From Holothuria scabra (Eukaryota; Echinodermata; Holothuroidea; Aspidochirotida; Holothuriidae), in NCBI GenBank assembly GCA_037179385.1, contig CM074187.1, forward strand, positions 2,542,001 to 2,606,000: a DNA stretch of 64,000 nt, given 5' to 3'. The translations under genes were made by a program, and so were the position numbers. Each line of letters begins with the position of its first letter. The first letter of the stretch is position 1. The notes below the pieces were generated by a model. It was not told the origin of the DNA and did no database searches. It was given only the letters and a program-made list of their open reading frames with translations. This document shows positions 1 to 10,320 of the stretch, one piece after another.

Positions 1-535
1 ACACAGCAGTTTGAATGTACTTGTTTTAAGAATTTAAGGTATGAACAACTCAATGCATAATCATGTGAAAAAATTCCAGTTTGTAACTCAAAATCTCTCA
101 ACAGATTTGAGGAATGAATTTTCATGAACTTTCCAGGAAAAAAATTAAAATTTCAATGATTGTTCCTCTTTAAATAATACATAACACTTTCAAATATGTA
201 GCAGCTTGTTTGAGGTGAAGGGAATAATTACTCTGGAGGGCAAGAATACATTTTGATATTACAAGAGAGAATAGAACAACAACACTATGAAAAAAAAATT
301 CCATGATTTTTCTGGGATTTGAAATATTTTAAATTATCATTTTTCCAGGTGGTTTCTGACTGCAGGAACCACCTCAATCATTAGGAAATAAATTCATGCT
401 GCTAAATTTATCATATGAATGCAAAACCACTATTTTGAGCCCACCCAAAGAGCCAGACTTCATAAGACATGAGCTTAAATGGATCGGTTCCCTTGACACA
501 ACACTTCTTACAAATTGGTAAAGATGCAAGTAGCT
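1..535. other. Left-edge non-coding stretch, presumably HAT1 intron
   Basis: AT-rich sequence with no recognisable coding exon. HAT1 must continue to the left because its sixth coding exon (1784-1888) ends in an open reading phase and the catalytic half of the protein is missing. I found no further HAT1 exon between position 1 and 1783, so this is most simply intron. Confidence 0.5.
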
Positions 536-1102
536 TTAAAGTAGAAGTTCAAACAAAAATTAAATTTTCATATGTGAAAGAGGAACAAAATCTACACAGT
601 GTAGTAAAAGTTCCACTCAAATTGAACATGTATATCTCAAGATATCAGTAAATGAAGTCAGTAGATAAGTGTTCAAAAATGAGTTTGAGGGCAGCAGAGC
701 TTTTATCACTTCCTCACATTGACAAGGAATGCTTTGTTTCCCTTTGTTGTATCAGACTGTTGTGTTAACCTTGAAGTTAATAGGAGTATGACCTCCCTGT
801 GGGGGATGCAAAGTTGGAAAAATTCTCATGCCACTTATACAACCACATTTTAAAATATGGGATTGTTGAGGACAAAATCCATTATAAAGCTTAAAGAAAA
901 AGAAAAGACTGCCCATTAATGTGGGGATGTGATGTCATATGTGCTTGCTTCAAGTTTGCTTTTTGTAGAAAATGTGAAAACTTTACATGCTCATATCTTG
1001 GGAACCACACATCAGATTTCAATGCAAAGATCACTGAAATGCTCAAAATAAGTACTCCTCTAACATACGAAATCCTGTTGTGACCTTAAATCCTTCTTTT
1101 AA
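536..1102 (-). mobile_element. TTAA-flanked MITE, copy 1 of 3
   Basis: A 567-bp segment that repeats, in opposite orientation, at 54974-55541 and 59369-59935. All three copies are bounded by TTAA, and their ends are short imperfect inverted repeats (about TTAAARGRAGGGTTTAAG). TTAA target sites are typical of piggyBac and Kolobok transposons; the superfamily cannot be settled from this. There is no coding capacity, so it is a non-autonomous element. This is the most diverged of the three copies. Confidence 0.75.
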
Positions 1103-1783
1103 AAGATGTGACCACTTGGTTACGTTGTGTTTCATACAGTCTGTTGGGCCTTAAGATTCTGCCGTCAATATTTGCAGATTTATCACCCTATCATGTAATG
1201 GTGACATACCACATTAAGGCTGTGATGTCACACATTATGAAATAAACAAACCAAAAGGGCACTCTCCATTTGAGTTTTAAACTCCAATGTGCAACCTTTT
1301 CATCAACAGTTACTAAGTGAAGAAAATTTTATGTCCCAGTTACTGATTTTAGTTTTGTGGTTAAATCAAACCAAAACAGAAAACAAGCTTTTTAAAAAGT
1401 TAAATTTATCTCCTTTTGAGTAATTTTAAGATGAAGACCAGGGCAGACTTGGTTTGCAGATGGCAATAATACTCAGATAGTGGGATGACACGTCTGTATA
1501 ACAAAACTTTAGTTTAGATACTGACCTACAATAACCCAAAGCCAGGGCAATCTAAAGTCCATGCCTTTCATACTTGTTCCCCAAAACTCCCTCGTTTGGT
1601 AATACCCTGATACCAGTTGAGCCCTGATACTAATCTCCTATTTACACCTGTAATCCCACCTCCACAGCTAGACACTGGTAAGCTAATAGCACAGTGGAGA
1701 TGGCGACTGCCCTCACCTGGAGGGCTGCTTCCCAACCTGTAAATTGTGAAATCTAAGGATTAAATTCACATTAAAACACAAAC
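1103..1783. other. HAT1 intron 6, partial; nothing else recognised
   Basis: AT-rich sequence immediately downstream (minus strand) of HAT1 coding exon 6. No exon encoding the expected next HAT1 segment, the acetyl-CoA-binding loop, was found here. Confidence 0.5.
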
Positions 1784-1888
1784 CTTATCCTTGGTCTCAC
1801 TCTATCCGGATATGCATAGTATCTGTAGACTGTGGCGTAGCCAACAAATGCATATTGCTTTGTACCATTGGAGGGGAACTTCTCCAGT
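1784..1888 (-). CDS. HAT1: HAT1 coding exon 6
   Basis: 105 nt. The acceptor is at 1890-1889 (ttttgcag) and the donor is GT at 1783-1782. It encodes LEKFPSNGTKQYAFVGY... through ...YAYPDRVRPRI and ends two bases into a codon. The human counterpart is the FEKYNKDG...VGYMTVYNYYVYPD segment just before the acetyl-CoA-binding loop. Confidence 0.92.
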
Positions 1889-4800
1889 CTGCAAAACAGA
1901 GAACTCAGCAAAATATGGAAAAGTTCATAAAGACAATTTCGCAAAGGTCAGATTCCCCCAAACTCCCTGATTTGCAGATATCTTCCTCATTTATGTATCA
2001 ATGGTATACATAGGGTGATAGTAGGCAGAGGGGGGGGGGTGAAATAGAGTATTTAATTTCAACTCTGAGAAATGTGATCATTTTTTACTTGATTTTGATT
2101 TGATCTGCTTGCACACAGTACAACAAAAGTACCGTTATCAGAAGATGCTATGAAAACATTCACAGGCCTAAGATAGGGAGGAGTAAAGACAAAGACATTG
2201 TACAGGGGTGACTTCTGAAAGTCTGACCAGTAGAATGATTCCTTTTGTAATCCCTGATACATTTACCAGTCATCAAAGCGCAAAATACAGCACACATAAA
2301 AGAAAATCTAAATTTTTTAAAGTATGAAAATACAGAGCTCTCTAGGATGATTTTCCGTGTTCCTCTATTTCTGAAAATTTGGGGTGAATATCAGAAAATC
2401 AAGAGTGTTGCAATTTAAAAAAATAATAGTTTTATCTCTTCTCCCAACTCTTAAAACAAATGGATAATATGGCATTCAACTTCTTACATTGTATAATACA
2501 TCCATTTGTCATCATCTACATCAATGTAAGAGGCAGCATCAATGTACCACCAGAGAAATGTCTGCATCCTTGAATGATACTCTCGGAATTTCTGGTCGCT
2601 GATGTCACATTTGTAGATCTCATACTGTCTACTTATCCCTTCCTTTTCTTCTGTAGAGTAAGAGTGAATCAGCTCCCCCATTGGTTGAAATGAGGACTCT
2701 TCTGGGAGTTTTGCTATGAAGTGGTCGAGGCTACTCATAGGTTCAATCTCCAGCTGGTCGATGATGGTCTTGAGAACATCATCAGGCTACAAGAATAAGG
2801 ACAATAAATCATTTGCAACTCAATTTTGTCTAAGTACAGTCAATGCCAAGCCTATAGATTGATTGATTTCAATGAAAACTCATTCACCACAAGTTATCAC
2901 TACCATTTAGAAGAAAGACTTGAATCAAGTTCTTCCAATTCTTTGGCTGGCTTTGCAATTAAGGGTCAATTTTTCATCATCATCAGTAATTATTCAGACC
3001 GCCTACTCCTTTTAAGTTAGTAAGTTAGCTAGTCAGTTACATGGGATTTAGTGAAACTGCCACTGAAACACCAGCATGGTTGTGTTGCATAGCGTAAACT
3101 TGATGAAAAGGATAGACATGAGGGCAGAGGGTGATGTCTATTAGAAAAATAATTGGGCAAACTTCAACGAAACTGTCTAGACAAAAACAAATGCAACAGT
3201 AATGTCAAAATTTCCTGTATACTCTCTTTGAGACAGTCTAAAACAAGAGAGGGATGTTCAAACAATGCCTTCAGGTTTGGCACAAGTGTAATACTTTCTG
3301 ATGAAAATGGGAGTATTCATAGCAGTTAACAAGAATGTGACTTGGGGTGACAGAACAATCACAAAATACACAATATGGTCTCTCATCCTCATGGAGCAAA
3401 TAAACATAGGTTAGGTAAGTAAGACCAATGTGGCTCCTACTATAAAAGTCATCTCTCCGCTTTCTGAAGGCTCCCTTTCTAACAGTTCCGACCGTTTGTT
3501 TAACTCAGTACAATTTTTCTCAGGGAAAGAATCTAGAAGTTCCAGCCACTTTGATTTTATATTTTGGCAAAATTGGCAAAATTGCACACACAGTGTGGAA
3601 AAACAAAACACCTGCATTGTTTTTGTCATGAGACGGCAGGGGTAAAGGGGGATTTGTCCTGACCCCCTTTGAAGAAGACCAAAAAGACCAAAAGTTGACC
3701 ATATGGCATCCACCATAAATCAAGTATTACAAGGTTTTTGCAATTTGATGTCTGGTGACCCCAGATGATCTTTGACCTCCAACAAAACCATTAGGGATCA
3801 TCTTCCTATAATAACACAGTAACTTGCCAATATGAGATCTTTCCAACTTTCCTATCTTACACTAGGATATCAAGTTAAGAAGGATTTCCAAGGGGGACCT
3901 CTGGTGACCCCAGTCCCCAGATGACCTTTTGACCTTCACCAAAGACAAAAGGACTTTTCATTCCAACATGGGAAATCTAAGTTTAAGAAATTTCAGAGGT
4001 CTTTTATTAAAATACTGTATTAACAAGCATCAAAAACACATAAGTATCTACACATATACACTTGTAACAGCACAACCTCATCAGTTTTTTCCTCATCAAA
4101 ACCAAAAGAGGGGGCATGGGGTTGTAAGCAAACACTGCTATGCTACACATTAATTCTTACCTTCACACCATCATATTTTTTACTATCCACTTCAGAGGTG
4201 CAGGATTTTGCCAAGTAACAGTTGAGATTGGCAGCACTGAAATACAGCTGAATTTTCAATCCTTTGTAACCAAAGATATTTTCACTGTGAAGAAGATGGA
4301 ATTGTATTGTTATCATTTTATCCTTGGAATAAGGTCAAACATTATGATGACTGAACATTTCTTAAATACAATGTCATGACGAAAAATGGGACTTTTATTT
4401 AAATACTGTAACAGTATTATCAAAATCATGAAAATCTTATATTTCTCTCAAGGTCTTTGTCTTTTGCATGTGAGATGGGATTCCAGTCCTGCAGGCTGTG
4501 CAGTATTTGTGTTTACCCATGAAAATAAGATAAAAACAGATAGACTGTCCCAAAAAATTGGGGAAAACACATGAAATGGAGATTGTAATCCTATTTCACA
4601 AATATTGTCTTATCTTTGTGGAAACACTGACCGAATCTGACAATGCAACTCATTGTCCCTTGACATGTTTCTGCTACAACCCTGTTTTCAAACTTAAATA
4701 AATTAAACTTACTTTTGGCCAAATAACTGGTGGGTAAACTCAGGTTGGAAGCTCTTTGTTTCATCAAAAATATCGTTGACATCTCGAACTGTGGATATGA

Positions 4801-7800
4801 AAGACAAAAGCATGTACTTTTTAAATTGTGAGAGAAGGCTCCTTCCACTTTTTTGTTGTAAATTGCAAAATGCAATTAGAAATAGTCTACTTGTCATCAA
4901 AGAGTCACTAGGATTTCCTTTTCATTTTCATAAATTCAGAATAATTTGAATTGGTGACATGAATACTTTATCTGAAGACTTTATTCCCCTTCTCAAAGTA
5001 GAAAGGTATGTCATTGTAACTAATCAAATTTAAACTAATCAGAAAATGGTCCATGACATCAGTTGCTGTTAATATCACATACACATGTATTGAATTTTTG
5101 TTACTGCTATGGTACGTTGCTTTGTTTTTTGTTATGCTAGGGAGTCCATATTCCAAGCCCAACAGGTTTTTTCGTGTACTTCCCTTCATGTCATGCATAT
5201 ATGTCTCTATTAAATTTCATCTATTGTTTGTAATTATTTTCTATCTATGCATGAAGTGATAAAACAAATAAATGAAACAAAACGAAACATCTGAGGAATT
5301 ATTTCATGTTGCTTAGTTCATGACACATTTCTCTGCATTCAAAACACCTTGTTTGAGATAAACACCCCCAAACAACAGGTGCTGTTTCAGGCCTGAAGTT
5401 TTTTAGGTGTGCTGCAAATCACACTCCTCAGGAAATTAAGGAGTGTGGTAGGGCCCTACGGGTGCTGTTTCCTTAAACTTTGATACGTCAATTTTATCTC
5501 CCAGTGTTCACCTAGGTGCGCAAAAAATAACACTTCATTATGTGAAAAGCAAGTCCAGGATGGTGTGTCATCACATTTGCACACCTCAAAATTGAAGGCA
5601 TGTTGTTGTACCAGATTTAAGAAAAGAAAGTTGATTGGTACGAGGGTTGATTGCTACTTAATTCAAATTAAGAGAGTCCAATTCCACTTTCCAAAGGAGG
5701 ATTTAATCAAAAGAGCTATGATGACAAATGGCATCATCCACATCAGGGCTCGATTTCTGTGCTTGTCTGGGATAACTAAGATTCCATACAGACGACCAAA
5801 AATGTTTTCTTGTTGGACAAAAATAGCAGCTTGATTTTATCTGCTTGAAGTATGAAGGCTACTGGACCATTAACTTTTTAACTTTTTTAATAATACAATA
5901 TTTCAGACTTTGCCAGTGTTTTTGTCTCTAAAACATTACACCTTTTCATCCTCCTGGGACCTATGATACATTAACACAGAGTCAATGTTTTGTGGCTGTA
6001 TGAAAGATGTCAAATTCTGACAACAGAATTTCCTTGTGGACTACAATTAAAAACAGTTGAATGGTTGCTCAAAGGACAACCGTAAATTTTTCTGAAAATC
6101 AAGATCTGCAAAAGTCCAGTAAACAAGTAATTTATAAATTTAACTGTTGAAGTCATTTACAAACTTTTCAGTGTAATTTCCAAAATTTCTCATTGATAGT
6201 TAGAAATATAAACATTGAACATTTCAGGATGCAAAAAGAGGTCAAAGAGTGGTCGATGTCTTGCTTAAAAAGGGGAGGACTGCTTTTCTTTGTCAAGAAA
6301 ACTCACCTAGTTTCAACTCAATAACATCATTTGCACCACAAACATACTCAGCAAGCTCTGTCTTCAAAATATCAACTTCTGGGAATTGAAAAAAGTTAAA
6401 AAGGTTTGTCAGGGACTAAATTAAGAAATACAAAACATTTATCATTACAGGTGAAAAAAGTGTCTTAATATCCGTAGCATGTAGCATAAAGGGGGTCTTC
6501 AAGATTTGTGCTAATTTTCAAAGGGTGTAATATTTTACAGAAATAAGGAGCATTCAAGGAAATGTGTGATGAACTCTCAAGCTCTTAGCAAATTGACCTG
6601 TCTGATCAGCCATAAATTTAATCATAATACTGACAGCACTAAACAGGAAATATCACATCACAATTTGCAATACTCTAAATGCCTTGCTACTGTTACCTTC
6701 ATTTGTGGAAAAATATTGATATATCGAAAAACAAAGGAAATCTGAGGCAACAGCAGGGATTCTGCAAGAAACTTAATGAATGGGGACAGGGGATCAAATA
6801 CTCCAACACCCCAAGTCGAAACAAACTGATGATGCACTTGGAGAATGTAAGAGTAGGTTTGGATGTGGGGGGGGGGGGCAAAAGGTTGCTTAAAGGCCCC
6901 AATAAAGTACAATCTAGAGGATTTTAAAAGCTACTTATTTGAAAGTTTCAACATTGCTGCCAAGGTGTCTTCTTACTTTTTAAATATGCTTAAGATACTG
7001 ACATTTGTTTTTATAGAAATGAATTTGGGGGGGAGGGGGGGATTTTACTCTCATTCTGGAAGGGGATTGAGTCTCCTCTTAACCCCTCTTGATTTACACT
7101 CTGAACAATATGTACCCACTTCACATAAAATTCTATGACCTTGATGGGCAATGCAGGTACTTCGTCACAAATGTCAATAACCTATGAAAACCTGCAACCT
7201 TTGCCTCTTAAGAATTGGTAAGAAATAGAGGATGATTGGAGCAGGGGTTTCGTCTTGGGCAGTATACACGAATCCGGACAGCAAGTGATGGTCTGATTTC
7301 AGTCGGCCATACCTGGGGTCCGTCACCTTTAAATCTCTCCATTTCCTTGCTTACCTCTATCATGGATGGTTGTACACCAATTTGTATCTTGAATTCTCCA
7401 ATTTCACTAAATATGAGGGTTTGAAATTCATGTAGACAATAAATGAAGACGATTTAAGGCTGATGGACCCCACTAATGGTGGCCTATAGTCACTAAAAAC
7501 AAGCACTAATCGGATTGGTCTATACCATCATTTCAGGCTTTGAGTTGTAGACTTTCCACATGTACTACAAATCAATCTCTTCAGAAAATTAAAGAATGTG
7601 GTGTCCCTGAAATTGAAAATGATGAAATGAATCCTTCAGGGAACTTTTAAGGGAATTTAGAAGTAATTTGCTCCTCACAAGAAACAAAAAAATCTGCTGT
7701 CTGGATATATTATGGTTAGTGTTAAAGTTAAGATGGGAAACTATAGAGGGTAAATTAAGCATGTGAATGATTGAAAAGAAATGTGGTAAATAGAGTCAAA

Positions 7801-10320
7801 GCAGAGATTTCAGCATGCCACTTAAAGGCAGTCATTCGTCACCCTAAAATAGTTTCAGTATCCATACAAAACTCTCAATTGGTAACGCTCTTTGATTGGC
7901 ATCACATTCAAACAATGTATCATAGCCAGGCTTGGGGTAATAGTAATCAGCAATCGTAATCGATTGCAATCGATTACACATTTTGAAGTAGTTGTAATTG
8001 CAATCGATTACTTTTGTGAAAATCGCAAAGTAATTGCAATCGTAATGGATTACATTGGCAAAGTAATCGCAATCGTGGTTTCATTTCTGATTACATTGAA
8101 GTTGAATTGAAAAAAGAAGTAAAGTTACTAAATAATTTTTTCAGTGCTTGGTTCTTTTGTTGGAATGACAAAATTTAATTGTCCCTCTTTCTTGAATGTT
8201 CCAGCTTAAAATGAGTAAGAAGTGCATAGGTTCAATAATCTCTACTTTGAGAGGACTTGGTTCTGCTTTGGTACTCAGTCTGCAGGGATTTGTTTTTAGT
8301 TGCACAATTTGTTCATTCAGCTCCCACACTCAACCTGAATATATCCTTGTTACACAAATGGTTGATTTGCTATTAAACACTCCATGAAGCAGTAACCATC
8401 AACCTGACAAAATTTTTCATCTAAAAGTAACTAAGTTTAATTGATAGGTCCATTGATAAAAACTTTCACGGGCAATGGACCAGGAGACTACTACAGTACC
8501 AGGGTAGTAGCAGCTATTGAAAGTGTAAGTTGATTCCTTTATGCTATTGTTCTCATTTCCTGTTTACTTGAAGTGTCAATCTTAAATATAAGGCCTGGCT
8601 GAGAAGGTTAATGTTCTTTAAGAGATAATAGAAGAAATTGTTGAAAGGAAAATGTTCAAGTCACTGCAATGATACTTGTTAATTGGGGTTAAAATTTTAC
8701 AGGTGTTATGTGTCTGAGTACACATTGATTGCATTATTAAAGGCAGATTATGTTTAATTGTACTGTTTGTTGGGGTCTTCAGCTGTCATTGCAACTTTCT
8801 TAGATTGGTTAGTCTGGTTTGGTTAGATTGAGTTTAACGGCCCAGTTTCCAACCTATTGGTTCAAATCGAGAGGGCCACAGATTTTTTTCCAGTTGTAGC
8901 TCACTGGCTTGTTTTCCCTACTCCATTGCTTATATGCGGAGCATCATGCACACAGCAGGTTCCTTTTTCAGTCCTTGGTATGACTTGAACTGGGAAGCAA
9001 ACCGGGCCTTCTGCGTGAGAGGTGGATGCTCTTATTGGTAGACCAAACATGCAAAGAAGATGGCTACAAAGTCAAAGAGTACTGTGTTTGAGCACTTCAA
9101 CATCCCACCAACATCCTCAGCAAGCAGTTACATTGTTCATGTGGAAACAAAATGTAATCACGATTGCAATCGTGATTACATTGCAATGTAATCGCAATCG
9201 TAATCAATTGCTTTCAATTTTAGCTGTAATCGTAATCATAATCGCAATCGTAAAATATGAAGTAATCGCAATCGTAATCGATTACATTGAGATGTAATCG
9301 CCCCAAGCCTGATCATAGCTAAATTACACATCATGGGCACTGAGAGTGTCTTGATTACACATTATGGATTTGTATGGCCAATGGGACATGCCATGAAGCA
9401 ATAAACAAGGATTGTGTCTGGATAAAGATGAGTTTTAGATAAATGTGGGAGGGGCTAGAAGTAAGTAGGTTGGGAGAATTGGAACTGTTTAGGATGATGA
9501 AAATATGCCTTTAATGTAATCATATATCAACACACCAACAAGACATTGCTTTGAGAGCAAGTTCAGAAGACAGCTTCTTGACTCATACCTGAAGTTAGAA
9601 ATCTACCTTATCCACAAAGGCTTAAGCTGCTTGGGCTAACCACTTTGGACCTGAGAAGGATAAGAGGAGACATACTCCAGGTATACAAATCTCTTCCTGA
9701 AGGGAATCATTTGTTAGCTTGTAGTTATTTGAAGGTACGAAGTAATCTTTAGGTTAGAGGCCATTGTAAAAAGCTCGATAAGTCTTTTGCTAGACTTGAC
9801 ATTCAGAAGTTCAGTTTCTCTCATACTTCATAGGGTTCTTAAGTTAATGGGTGGAATAGCCTGCCTGAGTGGGTTGTTAACTTCACATCAGTGCACTGCT
9901 ATAAGGTAAATATTAACAAGTTTTTTCATGACTGTGGTAAAATCTAATCTTCCTGGGCTTGTTAGGTGTTGGTGGTTTGCTTTTTGTTCTTTTTTTTTTG
10001 GGGGGGGGGGGAGGGGGGAGGAGCTGGATTTCAGGACATCTTATGGGGCCATCATAGCCTTCCTTTTCCCTTTAACCAGTGTTATGTTTTGTAATGTTGT
10101 GTTATTTTATACTCATTTAGCTTATGGAAATGGAAAAAGGTTCAATATCCTCAATTCAACCATTTTAAACATGTAAATCCTACCACTGTGAAATGCATCT
10201 TGTGTATTTTAAACTTAGGCCTAACGTTAGTGTTTGCTCTATGCTATGCCTAAGTTACCAGGCCTAGGCTATGCCTAAATGACAGTTGATTATTTGGACC
10301 AAGGGTTACTCACCTGCCAT
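1784..10320 (-). CDS. HAT1: Histone acetyltransferase type B catalytic subunit HAT1, N-terminal half (six coding exons)
   Basis: HAT1 acetylates newly made histone H4 on Lys5 and Lys12, working with the WD40 chaperone RbAp46/48 in cytoplasm and nucleus. Six minus-strand exons join in consistent phase: 10320-10314, 6378-6307, 4788-4713, 4284-4161, 2786-2488 and 1888-1784 (683 nt, about 227 residues). Diagnostic matches to the human protein as I remember it are FTHQLFG in exon 3, FGYKGLKI in exon 4, REYHSRMQTFLWW and ASYIDVDDDKW in exon 5, and VGYATVYRYYAYPDR in exon 6. All junctions are GT-AG. The start is the ATG at 10320, in a good Kozak context (A at -3, G at +4). The GNAT acetyl-CoA loop and catalytic residues lie beyond the left edge, so the gene is cut by the window, not broken. 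It is transcribed away from the SLC25A12/13-like gene. Confidence 0.94.
1889..2487 (-). other. HAT1 intron 5
   Basis: 599-nt intron with GT at 2487-2486 and AG at 1890-1889 on the minus strand. It contains a short G run near 2030-2040. No conserved coding sequence was recognised. Confidence 0.7.
2488..2786 (-). CDS. HAT1: HAT1 coding exon 5
   Basis: 299 nt, the longest HAT1 exon in the window. The acceptor is tattcttgtag (AG at 2788-2787) and the donor is gtaaga (2487-2486). It starts in phase 0 with PDDVLKTIIDQLEIEP and contains FQPMGELIHSYS, QYEIYKCDISDQKFREYH, MQTFLWWYIDAASYIDVDDD and KWMYYT. These align throughout with the human block from the EADDVEGKI region to DDERWHYF. This is the strongest single piece of evidence for HAT1. 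Confidence 0.95.
2787..4160 (-). other. HAT1 intron 4
   Basis: 1,374-nt intron. Around 3740-3960 it contains a degraded piece of the AGGTCA-rich tandem-repeat element described at 50.6 kb, in minus orientation. Open frames around 3411-3723 are not conserved and are treated as chance. Confidence 0.75.
3735..3965 (-). repeat. Fragment of AGGTCA-rich tandem-repeat element
   Basis: Two diverged units. The plus strand shows ctggtgaccccagatgatc and later ctggtgaccccagtccccag followed by gaccttttgacctt. This is the reverse complement of the GGTCAAAGGTCATCTGGGGTCACC core of the arrays at 50.6-51.8 and 61.4-62.4 kb. The fragment is truncated, with no hairpin end or microsatellite visible. Confidence 0.65.
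4161..4284 (-). CDS. HAT1: HAT1 coding exon 4
   Basis: 124 nt. The acceptor is ttcacag (AG at 4286-4285) and the donor is gtaagaat (4160-4159). It encodes ENIFGYKGLKIQLYFSA and continues to KKYDGVK, matching the human FGYKGLKILLYY region. It receives two bases of a codon from exon 3 and ends in phase 0. Confidence 0.93.
4285..4712 (-). other. HAT1 intron 3
   Basis: 428-nt intron between exons 3 and 4. AT-rich, with nothing else recognised. Confidence 0.7.
4713..4788 (-). CDS. HAT1: HAT1 coding exon 3
   Basis: 76 nt. The acceptor AG is at 4790-4789 and the donor gtaagt starts at 4712. It encodes (V)RDVNDIFDETKSF and PEFTHQLFGQ, matching the human LVRFPEDLENDIRTFFPEYTHQLFG region. It ends two bases into a codon. 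Confidence 0.93.
4789..6306 (-). other. HAT1 intron 2
   Basis: 1,518-nt intron. Short open frames here resemble no family I know. A segment near 5380-5450 resembles 7540-7600 weakly and may be an old dispersed repeat. Confidence 0.65.
6307..6378 (-). CDS. HAT1: HAT1 coding exon 2
   Basis: 72 nt. The acceptor is caattcccag (AG at 6380-6379) and the donor gtgagt starts at 6306. It encodes VDILKTELAEYVCGANDVIE and then LKL, matching the human KKLAEYKCNTNTAIELKL segment. Together with exon 1 the N-terminus reads MAEVDILKTELAEY. Confidence 0.9.
7263..7524 (+). mobile_element. MITE with TATAGACGAATC-type termini, copy 1
   Basis: 262 bp, starting TATACACGAATCCGGACAG and ending CGGATTGGTCTATA. These are imperfect inverted ends. 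A second copy in the same orientation lies at 33448-33706, with cleaner ends (TATAGACGAATCTG and CAGATTCGTCTATA). The interior is shared, for example gctgatggaccccactaatg. TA-type boundaries suggest a Tc1/mariner-like non-autonomous element; that class is inferred. Confidence 0.7.
7525..7926. other. HAT1 intron 1, unassigned segment
   Basis: AT-rich sequence between two mobile elements. 7540-7600 weakly resembles 5380-5450. No gene or further element recognised. Confidence 0.4.
7927..9311 (+). mobile_element. hAT-like non-autonomous transposon with 8-bp target duplication
   Basis: The termini are CAGGCTTGGGG and CCCCAAGCCTG, flanked by an identical 8-bp direct repeat ATCATAGC (7919-7926 and 9312-9319). 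An 8-bp duplication and CAG...CTG termini are hallmarks of hAT elements. Both ends are packed with short subterminal repeats built from GTAATC, GCAATC and AATCGATT words. The left part is homologous, in opposite orientation, to the element at 34695-35284. A SINE in minus orientation lies inside (8815-9047). Just after it, from the ATG at 9060, a short frame reads MATKSKSTVFEHFNIP, which may be a remnant of a transposase N-terminus (weak). Confidence 0.88.
8815..9047 (-). mobile_element. tRNA-derived SINE nested in hAT element
   Basis: Read on the minus strand it begins with a tRNA-like head (taccaataagagcatcc, then a B-box-like ccggtttgcttccca), continues through a body containing gcaatggagtagggaaaac, and ends with gaaccaataggttggaaac. 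The same order of segments occurs on the plus strand at 40755-40995. Its position inside the hAT element shows that it inserted later. Confidence 0.75.
9320..9559. other. HAT1 intron 1, unassigned segment
   Basis: Short AT-rich stretch between the hAT target duplication and a LINE remnant. Nothing recognised. Confidence 0.4.
9560..10110 (+). pseudogene. Decayed 3' end of a CR1/L2-like LINE
   Basis: Translates in pieces to the region downstream of the reverse transcriptase core: LRRIRGDILQVYKSLPEG, RLDIQKFSFSH and NGWNSLPEWVVN. It is homologous to 23600-23990, where the same motifs occur in an open frame. It has stops, a small insertion near 9825 and a G-rich insertion near 10000. The 3' tail still resembles that element (ccttttccctttaacc, then tgttatgttt). 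It is a dead, 5'-truncated copy. Confidence 0.8.
10314..10320 (-). CDS. HAT1: HAT1 coding exon 1 (7 coding nt)
   Basis: ATG GCA G followed at once by gtgagt (10313-10308), a near-perfect donor. Its phase (one base left over) is exactly what exon 2 needs: G plus AA gives Glu, so the protein starts MAEVDILKTELAEY. It is the only start I found that satisfies both phase and expected length. The 5'UTR extends to higher coordinates, and its end cannot be seen. Confidence 0.75.

Larger units (their letters stand above)
6379..10313 (-). other. HAT1 intron 1 with mobile elements
   Basis: 3,935-nt first intron. It carries a Tc1/mariner-like MITE (7263-7524), a hAT-like element (7927-9311) with a nested SINE, and a decayed LINE 3' end (about 9560-10110). 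G-rich runs lie near 6865, 7027-7040 and 9998-10020. No conserved coding sequence was found apart from the LINE remnant. Confidence 0.8.

Noticed and set aside
8196..8387. Open frame sharing MFQLKMS...GSIISTL with a minus-strand frame at 34803-35015
   Set aside because: The two frames coincide because both lie in copies of the same hAT-like element. No transposase motif, and the similarity is at DNA level.
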